This document shows positions 1 through 10,014 of a stretch of 10,412 nucleotides of DNA, piece after piece. Both the position numbers and the translations under genes were made by a program. The notes below the pieces were generated by a model. It saw only the letters and a program-made list of their open reading frames with translations. It was not told where the DNA came from and made no database searches. Position 1 is the stretch's first letter; each line of letters opens with the position of its first letter. Source of the stretch: an uncultured bacterium (GTDB taxonomy: Bacteria; Planctomycetota; UBA1135; UBA2386); NCBI GenBank assembly GCA_938003515.1, contig CALKYL010000283.1, positions 1-10,412 of the forward strand, written 5' to 3'.

Positions 1-1
1 C

Positions 2-136
2 AACGACATTTCCGTCTTCTATGCGCTCACCGTGGTGGTGGGCCTACTCTCCAACCTCGTCGGTCCCACTCAGCCAGCCATGGTGGCCGACCTGCTGGCC
101 CCCGCCAAACATGATGAGGGCTACGGCATCTGGCGG
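2..136 (+). pseudogene. MFS transporter fragment, truncated at both ends
   Basis: Read from base 2, this stretch encodes about 45 residues. They match the end of the first half of major facilitator transporters: a hydrophobic segment (FYALTVVVGLLSNLVGP) followed by QPAMVADLLAPAKHDEGYGI. The P-x-x-A-M-V-A-D-L followed by E-G-Y-G-I-x-R pattern is characteristic of MFS proteins around TM4 and the following loop. The N-terminal part lies outside the window. After the arginine codon ending at 136 the frame stays open to 445, but its product no longer resembles a membrane protein. From about 154 another frame encodes CusB. The MFS gene is therefore broken at this point, by a real rearrangement or by an assembly join. 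Assignment rests on motif recall only, without a database search. Confidence 0.5.
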
Positions 137-156
137 GGCAACGCCACGACCACGGC

Positions 157-1502
157 ATGGACCTCGTGCCGGCCGAGAGCCTCGGGTACACGCGCGACCG
201 GGACGCCGAAAAGCCGCTCGTCGTGCCGGCGTCGGCGGTGCTCGTCACCGGTACGCGCGCCGTCGTCTACGTCGCCGTCGACGGCCGGGAGAAGCCGACG
301 TTCGAGGGCCGCGAGGTCGTACTCGGCCCGCGCGCCGGCGACGCGTGGATCGTGCGCCAGGGCCTCGCCGAGAACGAGCGGGTCGTCGTCGCCGGCGCGT
401 TCCGCATCGACAGCGCAATGCAGATCCAGGCCAGGCCGAGCATGATGTCGATGCCGGGCCAGGACGCGCTGTTCACCGGACCGGAGACGGCGCTGTTCCG
501 CCGTTCGCTGCGGCCCGTCTACGACGCCTACCTGGCGACGTGGCGCGCGCTCGCGGGCGACGACTTCGCGGCTGCCCGCGCCGCTGCGCAGCGACTCGTC
601 GCTGCGCTCGACGACGTCGACGCGACGGCGCTGCCGCTTGTGGCGCGCGAACAGTGGGACGATGAGCGCCTGGCATTGTCCGACGCTGGCCGGGCGGCCG
701 TGGCGAGCGACGACATCGACGAGCTGCGACGCCACTTCGAACCACTCGCGAACGCCGCGCTCGCGCTCGAGCGAACGTTCCGCCACGCCGGCGATCAGCT
801 ACATGCCGAGGCGTATTGTCCGATGGCGTTCGACGACAGGGGCGCGTCGTGGCTGCAGGTCGGCACGGAGATCCTCAACCCGTACTTCGGGGCCGCGATG
901 CTCGCGTGCGGCGAAGTGCGCGCCGAGTTCGCGGGCATCGACGGGCAGCCGGCACCCGCCGGGCCATCGAGGCCCGAAGAGCCGCCGCGCGACGTCGAGC
1001 CGCCGCCCCCCGCCCGGACCGGTGCGCCGGACGAGCCCGCGCGCGCTCCGCGAACGCCCGCGGATCCCGGCGGGCGCACCGCGGACCTCGGCGAGGTCTA
1101 CGACCGCTACCTCGATCTGCAACGGGCGCTGTTCGACGACGACGCTGATGCCGCGCACACAGCGTTCGTCGCGCTCGGCGAGGCCGCGCGGAGGGCCGCC
1201 GCGCCGGGAGACGTGCCCGCGTGCCGCACGCTCGTCACGGCGCTCGAAGCCCCCGCGCCTAGCGGCCTCGCCGCGCTGCGGCAGCGCTTCGGCGCGGTCT
1301 CCGACGCGCTGCTCGCCGTGCACGACCTGGTGGGCCATCCGGGCGCGGCCCCGCTCTATCGCGTGCACTGCCCGATGGCCCGGGACGGCGCCGGTGGCGA
1401 CTGGCTGTCGCGTGAGCGCCGCGTCGACAACCCGTACTTCGGCGCGAGCATGCCGCACTGCGGATCGGTCACCGCGACGCTCGAAGGGCGAGGCGACGGT
1501 CG

Positions 1503-1506
<4 letters not shown>
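157..1506 (+). CDS. cusB: CusB-type RND efflux adaptor, N-terminally truncated, with two DUF3347-like domains
   Basis: This is the C-terminal part (449 residues) of the periplasmic adaptor that links a CusA pump to its outer-membrane channel. The first residues, M-D-L-V-P-A-E-S-L-G-Y, correspond to the end of the CPMHP...CGMDLVP metal-binding motif that sits inside many CusB homologues. Residues 20-95 are the membrane-proximal domain (VVPASAVLVTGTRAVVYV, PTFEGREVVLGPRAGD, GAFRIDSAMQIQARPSMM). The signal peptide, barrel-sandwich and hairpin domains are absent, so the export signal is missing and the protein as read is probably non-functional. ATG 157 is the first possible start after stops at 112-117 in this frame, not a native start. 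Two DUF3347-like units follow, each with a CPMA...W...NPYFG...M...CG motif (C221-C251 and C405-C435). They are joined by a Pro/Ala-rich linker (about 263-308). The stop overlaps the cusA start by GTGA. Confidence 0.85.
1483..1493 (+). promoter_or_regulatory. Ribosome binding site of cusA
   Basis: GAAGGGCGAGG ends nine bases before the GTG at 1503. This is a good Shine-Dalgarno match at a suitable distance inside the end of cusB. It supports the GTG start over the in-frame ATG at 1539 (Met13). Together with the GTGA overlap it implies translational coupling of cusB and cusA. It is the only clear Shine-Dalgarno sequence I see in the window. Confidence 0.6.
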
Positions 1507-5351
<3,845 letters not shown>

Positions 5352-5439
5352 CGGCCGGGTGCTCGCCGCAACGGCCGCCGTCGCCTACGATGTCCGCGCA
5401 GCGAAACGCGGCGCTCGCCGATTCCGCCCGATTCCAGTC

Positions 5440-5787
5440 ATGAACAAGCGCGTCTCCCTGATCGTCCTGCTGTCGTTCGCCGCCAGCTGCACCAGCGAAG
5501 CCGCCGAGGAACCCGAGCCGTCGACGCCGCCTGCGGCGCTGCGACCCGCGAAGAACGAGGCCGGCGCCGCGCTGGTCACCTACGCCGTCAAGTGCGGCTG
5601 CTCGATCGACGGCGTCGACGAGTGCGGCAACTACATCATGATCGACGGCAACTACGTGCCGATGGTGCACGGCTCGCTCGGCAACATGGAGTTCTGTGCG
5701 CAGCAGGACGCCGGCGCCAAGGTCGAGGCCAGGGGCGCGATGCAGGGCGGCGAGTTCGTCGCCGAGAGCTGGACGCTCGTGCAGTGA
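5440..5787 (+). CDS. Small four-cysteine lipoprotein, possible copper binder
   Basis: The product has 115 residues. ATG 5440 is chosen because it gives a lysine/arginine N-terminus, a hydrophobic stretch (VSLIVLLSFAAS) and a lipobox-like A-A-S-C with C17. Longer in-frame starts upstream only add arginine-rich junk. An acidic and proline-rich linker (about 20-40) leads to a compact domain: KCGCSIDGVDECGNYIMIDG, then a G-N-M-E-F-C stretch and a likely beta-strand end. Mature-domain cysteines are C52, C54, C62 and C86, with several methionines nearby, a plausible thiolate metal site or disulfide pair. The pattern vaguely recalls small secreted DUF6370-like proteins of Planctomycetes, but I cannot verify that. 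Its stop overlaps the GTG start of the sigma factor gene by GTGA, so the two are probably co-translated and functionally linked. There is no Shine-Dalgarno sequence. Function unknown; a periplasmic copper chaperone, store or sensor partner is inference from context. Confidence 0.8.
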   Translation: MNKRVSLIVLLSFAASCTSEAAEEPEPSTPPAALRPAKNEAGAALVTYAVKCGCSIDGVDECGNYIMIDGNYVPMVHGSLGNMEFCAQQDAGAKVEARGAMQGGEFVAESWTLVQ

Positions 5788-6350
5788 CGACCGGGAACGG
5801 TCCCGCCGAACCGACGACGCCGGTCGAAACGCTCGTCAGGAACCACCGGCGGTTCCTCGCGTTCGTCGAGCGCCGGACCGGCGACCGCGAGAGCGCCGAG
5901 GAGATCCTGCAGGACGCCTTCGTGCGCGGCATCGAGCGCGCCGGCTCGGTGCGCGACGACGAGAGCGTCGTCGCGTGGTTCTACCGCGTACTGCGCAACG
6001 CGCTCGTCGATCGGCATCGCCGGCGCGGCGCCGATGCCCGGGCCCGCGACGAACTCGCTAGGCGGGCCGCCGCCGAAGCGGACCAGGAGCTCGAGCGGCA
6101 GGCGTGCGCGTGCATCGCCGAGCTGGTGCCGCTGCTGCACCCGGACTACGCCGACCTGATCCGGCGCGTCGACGTCGACGGGCAGGCGATCTCTGACGTC
6201 GCCGCCGCGACCGGAGCGAGCCCCGGCACCGCGCGTGTGCGGCTGCACCGCGCCCGTGCGGCGCTGCGCCGCGAGGTCGAGCGCACCTGCCGGACGTGCG
6301 CCGAGCACGGCTGCCTCGACTGCACGTGCGCCGGCCCCGGCGGCTGCTAG
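5784..6350 (+). CDS. CorE-like ECF sigma factor with C-terminal cysteine-rich domain
   Basis: An RNA polymerase sigma factor of the ECF class, 188 residues from GTG 5784, which overlaps the lipoprotein stop. Sigma2 spans about 14-85 (AEEILQDAFVRGIERA, VVAWFYRVLRNALVDRHRRR). Sigma4 spans about 105-165, with the helix-turn-helix around AISDVAAATGASPGTARVRL. Two cysteine features stand out: C108-A-C110 between the sigma domains, and a C-terminal cluster C169, C172, C177, C180, C182 plus terminal C188 (CRTCAEHGCLDCTC). This is the layout I recall for Myxococcus xanthus CorE and CorE2 (ECF44-type). Those bind Cu or Cd/Zn directly through the linker pair and the cysteine-rich tail and need no anti-sigma factor. 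No anti-sigma gene is seen here. Location between cusA and copA supports a copper-responsive regulator. Metal specificity cannot be read from the sequence. Confidence 0.88.
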   Translation: MTTGNGPAEPTTPVETLVRNHRRFLAFVERRTGDRESAEEILQDAFVRGIERAGSVRDDESVVAWFYRVLRNALVDRHRRRGADARARDELARRAAAEADQELERQACACIAELVPLLHPDYADLIRRVDVDGQAISDVAAATGASPGTARVRLHRARAALRREVERTCRTCAEHGCLDCTCAGPGGC

Positions 6351-6368
6351 CCGGGCACGGGCACCGCG

Positions 6369-6402
6369 GGACCGGCGGCGGACCTGTAACGACCGCCGGT
6401 CC
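6369..6402 (+). repeat. Inverted repeat (10-base arms) between sigma factor and copA genes
   Basis: GGACCGGCGG (6369-6378) and its exact complement CCGCCGGTCC (6393-6402) flank a 14-base loop. It begins 19 bases after the sigma factor stop codon. It could fold as a strong hairpin and end transcription, but no T-run follows, so a classical intrinsic terminator is not supported. Its loop holds the TGTAAC of the candidate ECF promoter, so it could instead be an operator or promoter-overlapping element. Confidence 0.55.
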
Positions 6403-6410
6403 AGATCGTC
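6385..6410 (+). promoter_or_regulatory. Candidate ECF-type promoter of copA
   Basis: TGTAAC (6385-6390) and CGTC (6407-6410) are separated by 16 bases. The AAC core in the -35 element, the CGTC in the -10 element and the spacing are the general signature of promoters used by ECF sigma factors. Transcription would start near 6417 and give a leader of about 30 bases before copA. The obvious user is the CorE-like sigma factor encoded just upstream. The motifs are short, so this is a hypothesis from one site. Confidence 0.4.
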
Positions 6411-6446
6411 AGCGGAAGCGCTCCAGAGCTTCTTTCGACGACGACC

Positions 6447-8708
6447 ATGCCCCAGACGACCCGTATGAGCGCACCCGACCACGGCCGTGCCGCCCCGACC
6501 GACCGCCGACACGGCCCCGACGCCCTCCACGCCACCGACGACGCCCCCGCGTGCTGCGGGGCGCACCGGCACCAGCCGTCCCCGCCCACCCGAGCACCCG
6601 GCGCAACGTACACGTGCCCGATGCACCCCGAAATCGTGCAGGATGGGCCCGGCAGCTGCCCGATCTGCGGCATGGCGCTCGAGCCGGTGATGCCGTCGGC
6701 CGACGACGGCCCCGACCCGGAGGAGCGCGACTTCCGCCGGCGCCTCTGGTTCTCGGCGGCGTTCGCCGGGCCGCTCGTCGCTGCGACCATGGCCGACATG
6801 GCGTTCGGCTGGCACCTCGAGCACCGGTTGCCCGCCGGGCTCGCGGCGTGGCTGCAGTTCGTGATGGCGGCGCCGGTCGTACTGTGGGGCGGTGCGCCGT
6901 TCTTCGTGCGCGCCGTGGCGTCGCTGCGGAGCTACCGCGCGAACATGTTCACCCTGATCGGTCTCGGCGTCGCCGCGGCCTTCCTCTGGAGTACGGCCGC
7001 TGTGCTGTTCCCGGCGGCGGTCGCCGCGGCGAGCGGCGGCTCGGCCCCGCTCTACTTCGAAGCCGCCGCCGCGATCGTCACGCTGACGTTGCTCGGCCAG
7101 GTGCTCGAGCTGCGCGCGCGGCGGCGCACGGGCGGAGCGATCCGGGCACTGCTCGGCCTCGCGCCCGCGACCGCGCGCCGCATCGACGCCGGCGGCCGCG
7201 AACACGACGTGCCGCTCGACGCGGTCGTCGCCGGCGACCAGCTGCGCGTGCGGCCCGGCGAGACCGTACCGGTCGACGGGCAGGTGCTCGACGGCCGCAG
7301 CGCCGTCGACGAGTCGATGCTGACCGGGGAGCCGATCCCGGTCGAGAAGACGCCGGGAACGCGGGTCACCGGCGGCACCAGGAACGGCACCGGCAGCTTC
7401 GTCATGGCGGCGACGCGGGTCGGCGCCGACACGCTGCTGGCGCGCATCGTCGGCATGGTCGCGACGGCCCAGCGCAGCAAGGCGCCGATCCAGCGCGTCG
7501 CCGACCGCGTCGCCGCGGTGTTCGTGCCGGCCGTGCTCGTCGCCGCCTTGCTGACGTTCGCCGGCTGGCTGTGGCTCGGCCCCGCGCCGAGCCTCGCGCC
7601 GGCGCTCGGCAGCGCGATCGCCGTACTGATCATCGCCTGCCCGTGCGCGCTCGGCCTCGCGACGCCGATGTCGGTCATGGTCGGCATCGGCCGCGGCGCG
7701 ACCGCCGGCGTGCTGGTGCGCGACGCCGAAGCGCTCGAGGCGATGGCGACGGCGGACGTCGTGCTCGTCGACAAGACCGGCACGCTGACCGAAGGCGACC
7801 CGCGCGTCGTCGCGTTCACGACCGCGCCCAGGGTCGCGCCGGACGCGCTGCTCGCCCAGGTCGCGGGACTCGAGCGCGCGAGCGAGCACCCGCTCGCCGC
7901 CGCCGTCGTCGCCGCCGCCGCAGCGCGATCGCTCGCGCCGCGCACACCGGAGCGCTTCGACGCCGTCACCGGTCACGGCGTGCGCGGCCACGTGGACGGC
8001 CACCGCCTGCTGGTCGGCTCGGTGCGCTGGTTCGACGAGCTCGGCGTCGACGTCGGCGACTTTGGGCGACAGGCGGAGGCCCACCGCGCACGCGGGCGCA
8101 CCGTGGCGCTGATCGCGCGCGACGGACACGTCGCCGGCCTGCTGGCGATCGAGGACGCGCCGCGCGCGACGAGCCACGACGCCGTCGCCGAGTTGCGCGC
8201 CGACGGCGTCGACGTCGTCATGCTGACTGGTGACGCCGAGGCCACCGCGCGGGCGGTCGCCGACCGCATCGGCATCGACGAGGTGCTCGCCGACGTCGAT
8301 CCGGCGGGCAAGGGCGACGCGGTCGCCCGGCTGCAGCAGGGCGGCCGGCGCGTCGCGATGGTCGGCGACGGCGTCAACGACGCGGTCGCATTGTCGCGCG
8401 CCGACGTCGGAGTCGCGATGGCGCGCGGCTCGGACGCCGCGCTCGAGAGCGCCGGCATCACGCTCGCCGGCGGCGACCTGCGCGCGCTCGGCCGGGCGCG
8501 GCGACTGGCACGGGCGACGATGCGCAACATCCGCCAGAACCTGGCGTTCGCGTTCGCCTACAACCTGCTCGGCGTGCCGATCGCGGCGGGCGTCCTGTAC
8601 CCAGTGACCGGCTGGCTGTTGTCGCCGATGTTCGCGAGCGCGGCGATGAGCCTGTCGTCGGTGTCCGTGATCATGAACGCGCTGCGGTTGCGGCGCGTGC
8701 GTCTGTAG
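6447..8708 (+). CDS. copA: Cu(I)-exporting P1B-type ATPase
   Basis: ATP-driven inner-membrane pump moving Cu(I)/Ag(I) out of the cytosol; 753 residues. The N-terminus (1-50) is rich in His and has a Cys pair (APACCGAH). Residues 55-76 form a heavy-metal-binding CPMHP...CPICGM motif in place of the usual ferredoxin-like HMA domains. Core motifs are T293-G-E (actuator), C398-P-C400 (TM6 metal site), D442-K-T-G-T (phosphorylated Asp), S-E-H481-P, T594-G-D and G640-D-G-V-N-D. Y705-N706 in TM7 and M734-S-L-S-S in TM8 complete the ligand set of the Cu(I) subclass (P1B-1). ATG 6447 and ATG 6465 are both possible starts, and neither has a Shine-Dalgarno sequence. I kept the longer. A candidate ECF promoter lies 37 bases upstream. 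The likely role is cytosolic detoxification feeding the CusAB system. A sulfatase remnant begins right after the stop. Confidence 0.96.
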   Translation: MPQTTRMSAPDHGRAAPTDRRHGPDALHATDDAPACCGAHRHQPSPPTRAPGATYTCPMHPEIVQDGPGSCPICGMALEPVMPSADDGPDPEERDFRRRLWFSAAFAGPLVAATMADMAFGWHLEHRLPAGLAAWLQFVMAAPVVLWGGAPFFVRAVASLRSYRANMFTLIGLGVAAAFLWSTAAVLFPAAVAAASGGSAPLYFEAAAAIVTLTLLGQVLELRARRRTGGAIRALLGLAPATARRIDAGGREHDVPLDAVVAGDQLRVRPGETVPVDGQVLDGRSAVDESMLTGEPIPVEKTPGTRVTGGTRNGTGSFVMAATRVGADTLLARIVGMVATAQRSKAPIQRVADRVAAVFVPAVLVAALLTFAGWLWLGPAPSLAPALGSAIAVLIIACPCALGLATPMSVMVGIGRGATAGVLVRDAEALEAMATADVVLVDKTGTLTEGDPRVVAFTTAPRVAPDALLAQVAGLERASEHPLAAAVVAAAAARSLAPRTPERFDAVTGHGVRGHVDGHRLLVGSVRWFDELGVDVGDFGRQAEAHRARGRTVALIARDGHVAGLLAIEDAPRATSHDAVAELRADGVDVVMLTGDAEATARAVADRIGIDEVLADVDPAGKGDAVARLQQGGRRVAMVGDGVNDAVALSRADVGVAMARGSDAALESAGITLAGGDLRALGRARRLARATMRNIRQNLAFAFAYNLLGVPIAAGVLYPVTGWLLSPMFASAAMSLSSVSVIMNALRLRRVRL

Positions 8709-8710
8709 AG

Positions 8711-8895
8711 TCGCTGCGCGACGCGACCTTCATCCCGGCGTGCGAGGCGCTCGTGCAGCGCGACTGGAAGTACGTGTTCTGGCCGGAGCACGACGTCGAG
8801 CAGCTCTTCGACCTGGCGGCGGACCCGCGCGAGGAGCAGGACCTCGCCGGCGACCCGGCGCGCGCTTCCGCGCGCTGCGCGCCGCCGCGAAGTAG
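8711..8895 (+). pseudogene. Sulfatase C-terminal remnant, frameshifted
   Basis: About 50 codons from 8711 read D-A-T-F-I-P-A-C-E-A-L-V, then DWKYVFWPEHDVEQLFDL, then D-P-R-E-E-Q-D-L-A-G-D-P. This is the conserved end of type I sulfatases, where the usual form is IPASEALV...DWKY...EQLFDL..DP.EE.DLA.DP. Near 8855-8866 the sense shifts to another frame, which ends A-R-F-R-A-L-R-A-A-A-K-stop at 8893-8895, a typical sulfatase tail. The catalytic N-terminal domain with its formylglycine site is absent: the copA stop codon (8706-8708) lies immediately before. It is therefore a non-functional remnant broken at its 5' end and carrying a frameshift. Sulfatases are abundant in Planctomycetota. A sequencing indel could explain the shift but not the missing 5' part. 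Confidence 0.72.
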
Positions 8896-8899
8896 TCGG

Positions 8900-9952
8900 C
8901 TACTTGCGGGACGCGCGGCGGACCTTGTGCATCGCGACCATGCACTCGCCGAGCGCCCGGCCGACCTCGAAGTAGGTCTCGGCGTTGTGGTGGTAGTGGT
9001 GGCCCTGCTTGCTCGGCGACACCGACTGGTCGCGCCAGAACGGCCGCGCGTCGACGGTGCGCACGTTGTCCGCGAACGCCGGGTACTTGCCGCGCTCGCC
9101 GCTGACGGCGAGCTGCGCCTCGAGCACCGTCAGGCCGTGGCCCTGGAGCGCGTCACCGCCGAAGCCGATCGTCGCGATCGCGAACGGCGCTTCGGGGGCC
9201 TCGAACTCGGCGCGCAGGGCCTCGATCAGCCGCACGAGGTTCTGCTCGTAGCGGCTCGCGTGCGCGGCGTTCTGGTCCTTGTGGCCCTGCCACCAGACGA
9301 AGCCGGCGATCTCGTGGCCGCGGCCGTCGTACGTCGGGAAGAACGTGCCGAGGTCCGCGAGCACCGCGCGCACGTCGCGCACGAAGTCGTCGTACTGCTT
9401 GCCGGCGTACCAATCGATCGGCTCCGGCTCCTCGCCCTCGGGCCACGACAGCGGCGAGTCCTCGTAGCCCGCGTAGACGCGGCCTTCGTGCACGAAGCGC
9501 TCGGAGCCGGGCGGCAGGATGTCCCAGCCGAGGCTGCGGTTGCCCTGCGACGCCTTGATCAGGACGACCGGCTCGTCGTGCAGATCGCCGACGACGTGGC
9601 CGAAGCCGAGCTCGGGGCCGAAGAACGAATCCCGTGCGCCGAAGCCCGGCGCGAGCCAGCCCTGCTTCTGGCCGACGGTCGTCTTGACGCACCAGACGTC
9701 GTCGCGCACCGCCCAGGAGCCGTCCTCGCGCAGCAGGCCGGGGTAGCGGCCTTGCCGCCGACACAGGTGCTCGAGCGTGCCTTCCTGGTCCGCGCCGTCG
9801 ATGCGGCCGAAGCCGACCATGTTCGACTGTCCGAGCAGCACGTAGACGCGGACCGGCCCCGCGCCCGGCGCCGTCCGCGTCTGGCACGCGCCAGGGTCGG
9901 CGAAGGCCATGGCGAACGCGGCGGCGAAGACGATGCGCTGGGGCGTGGGCAT
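8900..9952 (-). CDS. Secreted sialate O-acetylesterase-like SGNH hydrolase
   Basis: A 350-residue carbohydrate esterase of the SASA/CE6-like SGNH superfamily, predicted to remove acetyl groups from sugars outside the cytoplasm. Residues 1 to about 23 are a signal peptide (QRIVFAAAFAMAFADPGA); the C23 context is not a good lipobox. Block I is R-V-Y-V-L-L-G-Q-S43-N-M-V-G-F-G with S43 as nucleophile. A-S-Q-G-N-R-S-L (134-141) fits the glycine/asparagine region. G-F-V-W-W-Q-G-H-K-D-Q-N (217-228) corresponds to the V-W-x-Q-G-E-x-D block, with His-Lys where Glu is usual. H-H-Y-H-H-N-A (318-324) is near the expected catalytic His. The first in-frame ATG is kept because a TATGCT element lies six bases ahead of it. 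The stop lies four bases from the sulfatase remnant's stop, in convergent orientation. The exact substrate is unknown. Confidence 0.82.
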   Translation of the reverse strand: MPTPQRIVFAAAFAMAFADPGACQTRTAPGAGPVRVYVLLGQSNMVGFGRIDGADQEGTLEHLCRRQGRYPGLLREDGSWAVRDDVWCVKTTVGQKQGWLAPGFGARDSFFGPELGFGHVVGDLHDEPVVLIKASQGNRSLGWDILPPGSERFVHEGRVYAGYEDSPLSWPEGEEPEPIDWYAGKQYDDFVRDVRAVLADLGTFFPTYDGRGHEIAGFVWWQGHKDQNAAHASRYEQNLVRLIEALRAEFEAPEAPFAIATIGFGGDALQGHGLTVLEAQLAVSGERGKYPAFADNVRTVDARPFWRDQSVSPSKQGHHYHHNAETYFEVGRALGECMVAMHKVRRASRK

Positions 9953-9958
9953 CGCCGC

Positions 9959-9964
9959 AGCATA
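9959..9964 (-). promoter_or_regulatory. Candidate -10 element of the esterase gene
   Basis: TATGCT on the - strand ends six bases before the esterase ATG (9952). Transcription would start at or next to the ATG, giving a leaderless mRNA, which fits the absence of a Shine-Dalgarno sequence. No -35 consensus is seen. Confidence 0.4.
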
Positions 9965-10001
9965 GCCCCGCGTGCCACCTGGGATCGTCGGCCGAGGGCC
10001 C

Positions 10002-10007
10002 TATGCT
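10002..10007 (+). promoter_or_regulatory. Candidate -10 element of the cytochrome gene
   Basis: The same TATGCT lies on the + strand seven bases before ATG 10015, again predicting a leaderless transcript. It overlaps the alternative in-frame ATG at 10003, which argues for 10015 as the start. With the - strand copy it forms a 7-base inverted repeat (AGCATAG 9959-9965, CTATGCT 10001-10007) across the 62-base divergent intergenic region. No -35 consensus is seen. Confidence 0.4.
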
Positions 10008-10014
10008 CGGCGCG

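Noticed and set aside
5368..5394. Possible promoter in the 88-base gap before the lipoprotein gene: GCAAC...TGTC, or TACGAT as a -10 element
   Set aside because: The AAC-to-GTC spacing is two bases longer than at the copA site and the second box is TGTC, not CGTC. TACGAT has no -35 partner. Transcription could simply continue from cusA. Too weak to annotate.
6333..6356. Short inverted repeat CCCGGC/GCCGGG around the sigma factor stop codon
   Set aside because: The arms are only 6 bases in very GC-rich sequence and no T-run follows; likely chance.
5652..8177. An 841-codon open frame on the - strand opposite the lipoprotein, sigma factor and copA
   Set aside because: Arg/Asp/Ala-rich composition without domains. 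The opposite strand carries three well-supported genes over the same span.
6296..8233. A 645-codon + strand frame overlapping copA
   Set aside because: Arg-rich shadow frame. All P-type ATPase motifs lie in the frame starting at 6447.
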